The notes under the pieces are model-generated. The model was given only the letters and a program-made list of their open reading frames with translations, was not told where the DNA came from and did no database searches. The position numbers and the translations under genes were made by a program. DNA of 64,000 bases from assembly GCA_963787285.1 (NCBI GenBank), contig CAWBCM010000005.1, positions 62,001 to 126,000 on the forward strand, in the 5' to 3' direction. This document shows positions 52,623-60,642 of the stretch, in pieces. Source of the DNA: JAHEJN01 sp963787285. GTDB lineage: Bacteria; Actinomycetota; Acidimicrobiia; Acidimicrobiales; JAHEJN01. Position 1 is the first letter of the stretch, and the number at the start of each line of letters is the position of its first letter.

Positions 52623-53573
52623 ATGGCCATTCACTCCTCGATCCTCGACCTCGTGGGCAATACGCCGGTCGTCGATGTCAGTCAGCTGAGCCCCAAGCCC
52701 GGGGTGCGGATCCTCGCCAAGCTCGAAGGCATGAACCCGGCCGGATCGGTGAAGGACCGCATCGCCTTGGCGATGGTGCTCGACGCCGAGGCCGACGGAC
52801 GTCTCACCCCTGGCAAGACCATTCTCGAACCGTCGTCGGGCAACACGGGCATCGCCCTGGCCATGATCGCCAAGATGCGGGGCTACCGCATCAAGATCGT
52901 GTTGCCGGGCAACGTGTCACCGGAACGACGCCAACTGCTCGAGGTGTGGGGGGCCGAGGTCATCCCGTCGCCGGCCGGTCAGGGGTCCAACGGTGCGGTG
53001 AAGCTCGCCCAGGAGCTCTCCCTCGAGCATCCCGAGTGGGTCTTCCTCTACCAGTACGCCAACGAGGCCAACCCGCAGGCCCACTACGACACCACAGGCC
53101 CCGAGATCTGGCGGGACGTCCCCGACATCACCCACTTCGTCGCCGGGCTGGGCACCAGCGGAACGCTGATGGGGGTCGGCACTTATCTGAAGGAACAGAA
53201 TCCCGACATCAAGCTCTACGCAGTGGAGCCGCCGTCGGGCGAGACGGTCGAGGCGCTGCGCAGCCTCGACGACGGGTACATCCCTCCGGTGTTCGACAAG
53301 TGGGGCGGCTACGACCTGCTCGATGGCAAGCGCATCGTCCGTCCGCCCGACTCCATCGAGTACACCCGACGCCTGGCCAACGAGTGCGGCATCTTCGCCG
53401 GCATCTCCTCGGGCGCTGCGGCCGCAGGGGCCGTCCGGGTGGCCGAGAAGATCGACGAAGGTGTCATCGTGTTCATCGTCTGTGATTTCGGCTGGAAGTA
53501 TCTGTCGACCGGGGCGTGGGCGGGCGAGATCGACGAGGTCATCGCCAAGGTCGAGGACGTCATCTACTTCTGA
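52623..53573 (+). CDS. cysM: Cysteine synthase, CysM-like
   Basis: A 316-residue fold-type II PLP enzyme. The PLP lysine is in NPAGSVKDR (Lys ~44), the substrate loop is EPSSGNTGIALAM, and the phosphate-binding loop is GLGTSGTLMGVGTYL. The PPVFDKWGGYDLLDG and GWKYLSTGAWAG segments resemble mycobacterial CysM, which uses O-phosphoserine and the CysO thiocarboxylate, rather than CysK. It is the second gene of a block ordered like Rv1334-Rv1341. The sulfur carrier, if CysO, must be encoded elsewhere. Confidence 0.88.
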   Translation: MAIHSSILDLVGNTPVVDVSQLSPKPGVRILAKLEGMNPAGSVKDRIALAMVLDAEADGRLTPGKTILEPSSGNTGIALAMIAKMRGYRIKIVLPGNVSPERRQLLEVWGAEVIPSPAGQGSNGAVKLAQELSLEHPEWVFLYQYANEANPQAHYDTTGPEIWRDVPDITHFVAGLGTSGTLMGVGTYLKEQNPDIKLYAVEPPSGETVEALRSLDDGYIPPVFDKWGGYDLLDGKRIVRPPDSIEYTRRLANECGIFAGISSGAAAAGAVRVAEKIDEGVIVFIVCDFGWKYLSTGAWAGEIDEVIAKVEDVIYF

Positions 53574-53658
53574 TCGGCGGTTTCGCTCGCCTCTGCGGAA
53601 CGGGCGCATCGAAGTCGTTTGACCCGATAGGGACGGTGCGTGGCGCTAGCGTCGAGGC

Positions 53659-54468
53659 GTGGATGAGCGGCCGATCGGTATGTTCGACAGTGGTTTCGGC
53701 GGCCTCACGGTCGCCCGGGCGCTCATCGATCTGTTGCCCAATGAGCATCTCGTCTACTTCGGCGACACGGGTCGTTATCCGTACGGGTCCAAGCCCCAGG
53801 GTGACGTCGCCAAGTACGCCCTCGAAATCGCGGACTTCCTCGTGGCCGACTGCGACATCAAGATGCTGGTGGTGGCGTGCAACACGGCCGCAGCGGCGGC
53901 CTTCGAGGAGCTCACCGACCGGCTGAGCATTCCGGTGGTCGGGGTGATCGAGCCCGGTGTTCGGTCGCTGGCCCAGGTGACGGCCAGCGGACGGGTCGGC
54001 GTGATCGGAACGGTTGGCACAATCGACTCCGGCGCGTACCAGCACACGCTGGCGACCCTTCCCAACACCGAGCACGTCCACCTCACGGCCCTTGCCTGCC
54101 CCGGTTTCGTCGAATTCGTCGAGCGGGGAGAAACCAGTGGCCGCCAGGTCGAGGTGCTGGCCAAGCGCCTCCTGGCGCCGATGGTCGACGCGGCGGTCGA
54201 CTCGCTGCTGCTCGGTTGCACCCACTATCCGTTCCTGGCCAGGACGATCGGCACGGTCTTGGGACCCAACGTGGTGCTCGTCTCGTCGGCCGACGAGACC
54301 GCCTTCGACGTCACCCGGCAACTCGACGAGCTCTCCCTTCATCGAGGCACCGGAGGCGGCGCCGAACACCGGTTCATCTCCTCGGGGGACATCGCCTGGT
54401 TCGCCGATCTCGGTCGCCGGTTGCTCGGCCCCGAGCTGGCCCGGGCCGAGGCGCACGAGTGGGTCTGA
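53659..54468 (+). CDS. murI: Glutamate racemase
   Basis: A 269-residue Asp/Glu racemase: PIGMFDSGFGGLTVARA (substrate Asp and Ser), GDTGRYPYGSKP, and the two catalytic cysteines in VVACNTAAA (Cys ~74) and LGCTHYPFLA (Cys ~187). It provides D-glutamate for peptidoglycan. GTG 53659 gives the family start. It overlaps the next gene by ten bases, so the unit is murI-MBL-rph-rdgB. Confidence 0.94.
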   Translation: MDERPIGMFDSGFGGLTVARALIDLLPNEHLVYFGDTGRYPYGSKPQGDVAKYALEIADFLVADCDIKMLVVACNTAAAAAFEELTDRLSIPVVGVIEPGVRSLAQVTASGRVGVIGTVGTIDSGAYQHTLATLPNTEHVHLTALACPGFVEFVERGETSGRQVEVLAKRLLAPMVDAAVDSLLLGCTHYPFLARTIGTVLGPNVVLVSSADETAFDVTRQLDELSLHRGTGGGAEHRFISSGDIAWFADLGRRLLGPELARAEAHEWV

Positions 54469-55235
54469 GCGTCACCGTTCTGGGTTGTTCGGGAAGCTAT
54501 GCCGCGATCGGGGGCGCCTGCACCGGCTACCTCGTCGAGACGCCAGGGGCTCGGGTGTGGCTCGACGCCGGCCCGGGCACGCTCGCCAATCTCCAGCGCC
54601 ACATCGCGCCGGCGGAGCTCGATGCCGTCGTGCTCACCCACGAGCATCCCGATCACTGGCTCGAGCTGCCGGTGTTCGTCAACGTGCTGAAGCATTTCAC
54701 CCCTCCGAGCGAACCCGTACCCGTGTTCCTCACCGCCGGCACAGCAGCGCTGTTGCATGCGTTCCACCCTGATGCCCAGGCACCGGAGGGGCCGGTCGAC
54801 ATTCACGTGATCGATGCGACGAGCGAGGTGGTCGTCGGCGATCAGCAGTGGCGATTCAGTCGCACCGATCACCCGGTGGAGACCCTGGCCGTGCACGTGA
54901 CCGCGGGCGACGACACCTTCGCCTTCACCGCCGACACCGGTCCGGGGTGGAGCCTGGCCGCCTTCGGCCGACCGATCGGGTTGGCCTTCAGCGAATCGTC
55001 CTTGCCCGATCGCGAACCGTGGCCCGACGTCGACCATCTCACCCCCCGCGAGGCCGCCGAGCGGGCGGTCGAGGCCGGAGTCGAGCAGCTGGTACTCACC
55101 CACCTTCCGCCGGGGGCCGACCCCGAACATCACCACGCGATCGCGATGGCGGTGTTCGGTGGTTCCGTCGGGATGGCACAGGTCGGCGCTACGTTCTCGG
55201 TCCGACGACCACAACCACGAGGAACGACGCAATGA
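54459..55235 (+). CDS. RNase Z-like MBL-fold phosphodiesterase (Rv1339-like)
   Basis: A 258-residue metallo-beta-lactamase beginning SVTVLGCSGSYAAIGGACTG with the HEHPDHWLELP metal motif and, later, FTADTGPG and LVLTHLPPGA. The GCSGS and CTGYLVE elements mark the RNase Z/cyclic-nucleotide phosphodiesterase branch. Rv1339 at this position in M. tuberculosis is reported as a cAMP phosphodiesterase; the same role is inferred. GTG 54459 overlaps murI, and the stop overlaps rph (ATGA). Confidence 0.85.
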   Translation: MGLSVTVLGCSGSYAAIGGACTGYLVETPGARVWLDAGPGTLANLQRHIAPAELDAVVLTHEHPDHWLELPVFVNVLKHFTPPSEPVPVFLTAGTAALLHAFHPDAQAPEGPVDIHVIDATSEVVVGDQQWRFSRTDHPVETLAVHVTAGDDTFAFTADTGPGWSLAAFGRPIGLAFSESSLPDREPWPDVDHLTPREAAERAVEAGVEQLVLTHLPPGADPEHHHAIAMAVFGGSVGMAQVGATFSVRRPQPRGTTQ

Positions 55236-55969
55236 CCCGACCCGATGGCCGCGCTCCCGACGAGCTGCGGCCCATGACCTTCCAGCGCGACTTCACGTCG
55301 ATGGCTGCCGGCTCGGTGCTGGTGTCCTTCGGCGACACGCAGGTTCTGTGCACGGCGTCGGTCGACGACGATGTGCCCCGCTGGATGCGGGGCACGGGCA
55401 AGGGATGGGTGACCGCCGAGTACTCGATGCTCCCGGGCTCGACACCCGAGCGGGTCAACCGCGAGGCGGCTCGTGGCAAGCAGAGTGGGCGCACGCAGGA
55501 GATCCAGCGCCTCATCGGCCGTTCCCTGCGCGCCGTGTGCGACATGAAGGCCCTGGGCGAACGCCAGATCGTGCTCGACTGCGACGCACTGCAAGCCGAC
55601 GGCGGCACCCGCACGGCGTCGATCTGCGGTGCCTACGTGGCCCTCCACGACGCTCTCACCCGGCTGGTCCTGGCGGGGCAGCTCCCGGCCAATCCCCTCA
55701 CCGAGGCATGTGCAGCCATTTCGGTGGGTGTTGTGCAGGGCGTGCCGTGTCTCGACCTGCCCTATGTCGAGGACAGCACCGCCGAGGTCGACATGAACGT
55801 CGTCATGACCGAATCGGGCGAGTTCATCGAGCTCCAGGGCACGGCCGAAGGGCGCACCTTCGGCAAGTCCCACCTGGACGAGCTGCTCACGCTGGCCGGG
55901 AAGGGCATCGGCGAGATCATCGCCGAGCAGAAGCGGGTCCTGGCCACCCCGCCCAGCCCCCGATCATGA
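55232..55969 (+). CDS. rph: Ribonuclease PH
   Basis: A 245-residue phosphorolytic exoribonuclease starting RPDGRAPDELRPMTFQRDFT with the PH-domain motifs GSVLVSFGDTQVLCTASVDD, TAEYSMLPGSTPERVNREA and RTQEIQRLIGRSLRAVCDM, and the acidic pair near PYVEDSTAEVDMNVV. It trims the 3' ends of tRNA precursors. It overlaps its neighbours on both sides by four bases, so it is translationally coupled. Confidence 0.95.
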   Translation: MTRPDGRAPDELRPMTFQRDFTSMAAGSVLVSFGDTQVLCTASVDDDVPRWMRGTGKGWVTAEYSMLPGSTPERVNREAARGKQSGRTQEIQRLIGRSLRAVCDMKALGERQIVLDCDALQADGGTRTASICGAYVALHDALTRLVLAGQLPANPLTEACAAISVGVVQGVPCLDLPYVEDSTAEVDMNVVMTESGEFIELQGTAEGRTFGKSHLDELLTLAGKGIGEIIAEQKRVLATPPSPRS

Positions 55970-56549
55970 CCGTGTTGGCGGTGGTTGCGGCCACCGCCAA
56001 CCCGCACAAGCTCCGGGAGATCCAGGAGCTCGTCGCCGGCCGACTCGATCTGTCGCCCCGCCCAGCCGAGCTGGCCGACGTGATCGAGGACGCGCCCGAC
56101 CTCTCGGCAACGCCAGGCTCAAGGCGATCGCCGTGGCCGGGCACACCGGCCAACCGGCGCTGGCCGACGACACCGGCCTGTTCGTCGATGCGCTCGACGG
56201 CGCGCCGGGCGTCCACAGCGCCCGCTTTGCCGGGCCCGATGCCAGCTACTCCGCCAACGTCGACCTGTTGCTCGAGCGTCTGCGCGGTGTGCCACCGGAG
56301 GACCGCTCGGCCCGATTCTCCTCGGTGGTGCTGCTGGCCTGGCCAGACGGCACCGAACTGTGGGCCCGCGGCGACGTGGAAGGTGTGATCACCGATGCGC
56401 CACGCGGCCCTGGTGGTTTCGGCTACGACCCGGTGTTCGTGCCGAGTGCCGGCGACGGCCGCACCTTCGCCGAGCTGTCCGACGAGGGCAAGCATCGGTT
56501 CTCACACCGTGCGGCGGCCGTGGCGGCGCTGCTCGACCGGTTAGCGTGA
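55966..56549 (+). CDS. rdgB: XTP/dITP pyrophosphatase, one frameshift
   Basis: The start overlaps rph (ATGA). Frame 1 gives VVAATANPHKLREIQELVAG (nucleotide-binding SxNxxK-type strand, here TANPHK). Near 56100-56115 one base appears to be missing; the protein then continues GNARLKAIAVAGHTGQPALA with DDTGLFVDALDGAPGVHSAR, the GFGYDPVFVPS loop and SHRAAA. About 195 residues are predicted. It removes non-canonical purine nucleotides. This is the only -1 type break in the window; the others are +1. Confidence 0.9.
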
Positions 56550-56559
56550 TCCGAGCCAC

Positions 56560-56643
56560 GCGCCAGTGGCGGAATTGGCAGACGCGCAGGGTTTAGGACC
56601 CTGTATCCGAGAGGATGTGTGGGTTCGAGTCCCACCTGGCGCA
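56560..56643 (+). tRNA. tRNA-Leu (anticodon UAG)
   Basis: Acceptor arms GCGCCAG and CTGGCGC pair perfectly. The anticodon stem CAGGG/CCCTG encloses TTTAGGA, giving anticodon UAG (leucine, CUA). A long variable arm (ATCC-GAGA-GGAT) is class II as expected for leucine, and the T loop is GTTCGAGTC. The bases after the discriminator are CCC, so CCA is not encoded. It lies between rdgB and the ASCH gene. Confidence 0.95.
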
Positions 56644-56650
56644 CCCGACC

Positions 56651-57157
56651 ATGACCACACCGTTGCCTGCCATCGACCCCGACGCCACCGCAGCCTTCTG
56701 GGCGAGGTATCTCGCCGCCACCGGGCACGACGCCGAGCCGACTTTCGTGGTCGCCGACTGCTTCGGAGATTCGGTCGAACTGGCCGACAAGCTGATCGAA
56801 CTGGTGGTCGACGGACCCAAGCGGGCAACGGCGGGATCGGTTGCCGACTACAACGCGGCGGGTGAGGTGCTGCCCCGGGTCGGTGATCGATGGATCGCCT
56901 GCGACGGCAGCGGTCGACCGCGAGCGCTCATTCGCGTCGTCGAGGTGCGGGTCGGGCCGTTGTCGTCGGTGGACGAGGCCTTCGCCTGGGACGAGGGCGA
57001 GGGTGACCGCACCCGGGACGACTGGCTGCGCGGTCACACGCGATTCTTCCGCCGTCGCTTCGATTCGCTCGGTCTCGAGTTCCACGACGACATCCCGGTG
57101 GCCTTCGAACGTTTCGAGGTCCTCCACGTCGAGCCGTCCGACCGATCGCAGCGCTGA
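56651..57157 (+). CDS. ASCH-domain protein (YhfF-like)
   Basis: A 168-residue protein of the ASCH family: FVVADCFGDSVELADKLIEL, VDGPKRATAGSVADY, PRVGDRWIACDGSGRPRALI and DEAFAWDEGEGDRTRDDWLR. The fold is PUA-like and probably binds RNA or nucleotides; some relatives hydrolyse N4-acetylcytidine. The function here is not established. ATG 56651 lies 7 bases after the tRNA, so it may be read through from the tRNA promoter. Confidence 0.83.
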   Translation: MTTPLPAIDPDATAAFWARYLAATGHDAEPTFVVADCFGDSVELADKLIELVVDGPKRATAGSVADYNAAGEVLPRVGDRWIACDGSGRPRALIRVVEVRVGPLSSVDEAFAWDEGEGDRTRDDWLRGHTRFFRRRFDSLGLEFHDDIPVAFERFEVLHVEPSDRSQR

Positions 57158-57189
57158 CCGGGGAATCATTGCCGCTAGCCTCGGTTGCA

Positions 57190-57798
57190 ATGCCTATGCC
57201 GAACCCACCTCTCCATTCCCTGCCATCCATGCTCCAGTCGGGCAACAACGAGATGAGCCCGGTCTACAACCGTCTGCTCAAGGACCGCATCGTGTTCCTC
57301 GGCACCGACGTCAACGACGAGATCGCCAACTACATCACCGCTCAGCTCCTGTTCCTCGAGGGTGAAGACCCCGACTCCGACATCTGGCTGTACATCAACC
57401 GCCCGGGCGGCTCGGTCACCGCCGGCATGGCCATCTACGACACCATGCAGTTCGTCAAGCCCGACGTCGCCACCATCTGCATGGGTCTCGGCGCCTCCAT
57501 GGGCCAGTTCCTGCTGTGCGCCGGCGCGCCGGGCAAGCGCTACGCCTTGCCCCACGCTCGCATCATGATGCACCAGCCTTCCGGCGGTATCCAGGGCCAG
57601 GCCAGCGACATTCGCATCCAGGCCGAGCAGATGGCCTACGTCAAGCGGCTCATGGCGGAGAAGATCGCCGAGCACTCGGGCCAGACCGTCGAGCAGGTCG
57701 AAGCCGACTCCGAGCGCGATCGCTGGTTCACCGCCGCCGAGGCCAAGGACTACGGCCTCATCGACCAGGTGATCGGTCGACGGGGCGAGATCAGCTGA
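57190..57798 (+). CDS. clpP: ATP-dependent Clp protease proteolytic subunit
   Basis: A 202-residue ClpP. The triad is visible: Ser ~103 in GLGASMGQFLLC, His ~128 in RIMMHQPSGG, and Asp ~177 in ERDRWFTAAEA. The IYDTMQFVKPDV and GGIQGQASDIRIQAEQ segments are typical. No ClpX or second clpP gene is adjacent. The N-terminus MPMPNPPLHSLPSMLQSG contains an extra propeptide-like stretch. ATG 57190 is preferred over upstream starts. Confidence 0.93.
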   Translation: MPMPNPPLHSLPSMLQSGNNEMSPVYNRLLKDRIVFLGTDVNDEIANYITAQLLFLEGEDPDSDIWLYINRPGGSVTAGMAIYDTMQFVKPDVATICMGLGASMGQFLLCAGAPGKRYALPHARIMMHQPSGGIQGQASDIRIQAEQMAYVKRLMAEKIAEHSGQTVEQVEADSERDRWFTAAEAKDYGLIDQVIGRRGEIS

Positions 57799-57807
57799 CC
57801 TTCCCGC

Positions 57808-58284
57808 TCAGGCGGGAGCGAGATCGTCCTCGGGCTCGGGAGTGGGCGTCTCCTGGGCGGGTGGTGCCAGGTCGACATTGCACTCGGCTGCGCCGTAGGC
57901 CTCGAGCCGTTCGCTGGCCGCACCGGCCTCGGCGAGGGACTCGGCCTGTTCGGCGATCACCGCGGCCGGGGTGCGGTTGTCGGGTACCTCGAGCGCCTCG
58001 ACCAGCAGCGTGAAGGCGTCGACCACTGTCGCCACGTCGTCGGCCATGCTCGGCGGGGCGAACTCGCGCACCTCACCCAACTGAAGAATGGCTGCATCGA
58101 TCGATGCCGGGTCGGCGAGGTCGATCTGGTTCACTGCGCTGGCCTCCCCGACCGCGGCCCGGAGCCGTAGGCAGAAGGCCTGTGTGTCCTCGGCATCGTC
58201 GACATCGGGCCCGGCGTCGCTCGAACAGGCCCCCAGCAGCATCGACACGAGCACGAGCCCCGTGGCGGCCCGGCGACGCGTCAC
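57808..58284 (-). CDS. Small lipoprotein
   Basis: A 158-residue protein beginning RRRAATGLVLVSMLLGACSS, with a clear lipobox LGAC. The mature part is acidic and helical (AFCLRLRAAVGEASAVNQID) and ends in an acidic Pro/Glu tail. I do not recognise a family. GTG 58284 overlaps the rpe stop, so it follows rpe in one transcript. It converges on clpP. Confidence 0.72.
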   Translation of the reverse strand: MTRRRAATGLVLVSMLLGACSSDAGPDVDDAEDTQAFCLRLRAAVGEASAVNQIDLADPASIDAAILQLGEVREFAPPSMADDVATVVDAFTLLVEALEVPDNRTPAAVIAEQAESLAEAGAASERLEAYGAAECNVDLAPPAQETPTPEPEDDLAPA

Positions 58285-58964
58285 CAGCGGTCGGCGGCTT
58301 CGGCGAGGCGCCGCAGCTCCGCGATGCCGTGGTCCAGCCCCTCGGGATGGCGAAAGAGCGCACTGCCCGAGATGAACACGTTCGCTCCGGCTGCGGCCGC
58401 GCCGCCGATGGTGGCGTCGCTGGCACCGCCATCGATCTCGATGTCGACATCGAGATCGCCGTCGATCACGATCTGGCGAAGCTCCCGAATCTTGGGTTCC
58501 ATCGACGCCAGGTAGGCCTGACCGCCGAATCCGGGATTCACCGTCATGACCAGGACCATGTCGACCAGGTCGAGCACGTGGCGCACTGCGTCGACCGGCG
58601 TGGCCGGGTTCAGCGCGACGGCCGGCCTGGCCCCGAGCTCGCGAACCGCGCCGAGGGTGCGATGGAGATGAGTGGTCGACTCGGCGTGCACGATCAACAT
58701 GTCGCAGCCGGCGTCGACCCAGCGCTCGAGCATGTGGTCGGGCTCGCGCACCATGAGATGGGCCTCGAAGGGCAGCGACACGTGGGGGCGGATGGCGGCG
58801 ATCACGTCGGGGCCGACCGTGATGTTGGGCACGAACTGCCCGTCCATGACGTCCCACTGGATGCGGTCGGCGCCGGCCGCTTCGAGGGCGCGGCACTCGT
58901 CTCCGAGCCGGGCGAAGTCGGCAGGCAGCACGGACGGGACGATCTCCACGGGGCGAAGGCTCAC
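58281..58964 (-). CDS. rpe: Ribulose-phosphate 3-epimerase
   Basis: A 227-residue TIM barrel: IVPSVLPADFARLGDECRAL, WDVMDGQFVPNITVGPDVI (metal-binding His replaced position not resolved, Asp of VMDG present), EAHLMV, MTVNPGFGGQAYL and DVDIEIDGGAS. These carry the Asp and His residues of the epimerase active site. It converts ribulose-5-P and xylulose-5-P. GTG 58964 is 25 bases from the divergent RNA methyltransferase start. Confidence 0.94.
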   Translation of the reverse strand: MSLRPVEIVPSVLPADFARLGDECRALEAAGADRIQWDVMDGQFVPNITVGPDVIAAIRPHVSLPFEAHLMVREPDHMLERWVDAGCDMLIVHAESTTHLHRTLGAVRELGARPAVALNPATPVDAVRHVLDLVDMVLVMTVNPGFGGQAYLASMEPKIRELRQIVIDGDLDVDIEIDGGASDATIGGAAAAGANVFISGSALFRHPEGLDHGIAELRRLAEAADRW

Positions 58965-58989
58965 GTCGGGGAGGCTATAGGGTCGGGCG

Positions 58990-60169
58990 GTGCCGGATGT
59001 CGACATCACATCAGTCACCGTCGGCGCCGTCGGCGTCGGACGCCTCGACGACGGTCGCGTCGTGTTCGTCGCCGGTGCGCTCCCGGGTGAGCGGGTCGAG
59101 GTCGAGATCACCGAGCACAAGAAACGCTTCGCCAGGGCCGTGGCCCTCGGCGTGCACGAACCCGTGGCGCCGGGTCGCCGGGCCGAACCGTGCCCCTTCG
59201 TGGCCGACGGATGCGGCGGCTGCGACCTGCAACACGCCGACCACGACCTCCAGGTCGAGCTCAAAGGTCGGATCGTCGTGGAATCGCTCGAGCGACTGGG
59301 CCGATGCGTCGATCCGGTGGTCGAGCCCGGGCCGGCGCTGGCCCCGTTCGGCTACCGCACGCATCTGCGGGTCAGGATCGCCGGGGGAGAGCCGGCTCTG
59401 CGGGCCCGCGGGAGCCACGACCTCGTGCCGATCGATGCGTGCCTCACCGCCCATCCCCTCATCGATGAGTTGCTCGCCGAGGCCGACTTCGCCGATGCCG
59501 ACGAAGTGACCCTGCGAGTGGGCGCCCGCACCGGGGAACGGCTTGCGCTGGTGGGGCCGCGGGTCGGCGACGCAACCTTTCCCGCCGACGTCGAGGTCGT
59601 GGGCTTCGACCAGATCGCCAACGCCCGGCGGGCCTGGTTCCACGAGGAAGTGGCGGGGGAGCGGTTCCGCATCTCGGCCCGGTCGTTCTTCCAGACCCGA
59701 CCCGACGGCGCCGACGTGTTGGTCGCCGAAGTCGGCGACGCCGTGGCCGGGGTGACCGGTCCCATGGTCGATCTGTACGGAGGTGTCGGACTGTTCGCAG
59801 CAACCGTCGGCAGGGATCGCGACGTGATACTCGTCGAGCAGAATCGCTCGTCGGTCGCCGATGCGAAGGCGAACCTCGACGGCAGAGGGGTCCGAATCGT
59901 GCGGACCCGCGTCGAGGACTGGAAGCCGAGTCGGGCCGCGGTGGTGGTCGCCGACCCGGCGCGGGCCGGTCTCGGGAAGGCCGGTGTGGCGAAGGTCGCG
60001 GCCACCGAAGCCCAGCGGGTGGCGCTGGTGAGCTGCGATCCCGGCTCACTCGGGCGAGATGCCGGTCTGTTGGCCCGGGCGGGCTACGACCTCGTGTGGT
60101 CGCATCGTCGTCGACCTGTTCCCCCAGACCAGCCACATCGAGGTCGTGAGCCGCTTCGATCGTCGGTGA
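58990..60169 (+). CDS. RNA m5U methyltransferase, TRAM/4Fe-4S type, one frameshift
   Basis: A TRAM domain (VGAVGVGRLDDGRVVFVAGA, res ~12-65) is followed by an iron-sulfur motif CPFVADGCGGCDLQH and a RumA/TrmA-type methyltransferase (VDLYGGVGLFAATVG; catalytic Cys in LVSCDPGSLGRD). The likely targets are uridines in 23S rRNA or tRNA. Removing one base near 60103 restores the ending IVVDLFPQTSHIEVVSRFD and a stop at 60167-60169; otherwise the frame runs on to 60633. It is therefore a +1 insertion, probably an error. It is divergent from rpe. Confidence 0.88.
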
Positions 60170-60196
60170 ACGACGCGCGGCGGGTAGAAACGGGCC

Positions 60197-60598
60197 ATGG
60201 CCTTCGATCCCCACGACCTCCCGCCCGACGTGGAACACTTCCTCGCCGAGCGGCATCTCGCCACGCTCACGGTGCTCACCAACGGCGCGCTGCACACCAC
60301 GCCGGTCGGTTTCAGCTGGGACGGCCCGACGGCCATGGCCCGGGTCATCACCTGGTCGGGCAGCGTCAAGGTGAAGCGCATCGAGGCGGCAGCCGAACCG
60401 GTGCGAGTCACGTTGTGTCAACTCGACGGCGGCCGTTGGCTCACCCTGGAGGGCACGGCCGTGGCCACCGCCGATCCCGATCGTTGTGCCGACGCCGTCG
60501 CCCGTTACACCGAGCGCTACCAGGCTCCCCGCCAAGATCGCGGCGCCGATCGCCGTGCGATCGAGGTGCAGGTCACCCGCATACTCGGGCGGGCGTGA
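60197..60598 (+). CDS. PPOX-class F420-dependent oxidoreductase-like protein
   Basis: A 133-residue split-barrel flavin/F420 protein: FLAERHLATLTVLTNGALHT with TPVGFSW, KVKRIEAAAEPVRVTLC, and WLTLEGTAVATADPDRC. The pattern matches actinobacterial PPOX-family enzymes that use F420 or a haem-degradation relative. The substrate is unknown. It suggests, but does not prove, F420 production in the host. It starts 27 bases after the corrected RNA methyltransferase stop. Confidence 0.83.
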   Translation: MAFDPHDLPPDVEHFLAERHLATLTVLTNGALHTTPVGFSWDGPTAMARVITWSGSVKVKRIEAAAEPVRVTLCQLDGGRWLTLEGTAVATADPDRCADAVARYTERYQAPRQDRGADRRAIEVQVTRILGRA

Positions 60599-60642
60599 GC
60601 CGTGCCTCGCCCCGACAAGCTACCCACGGGTAATCTGGCCTC

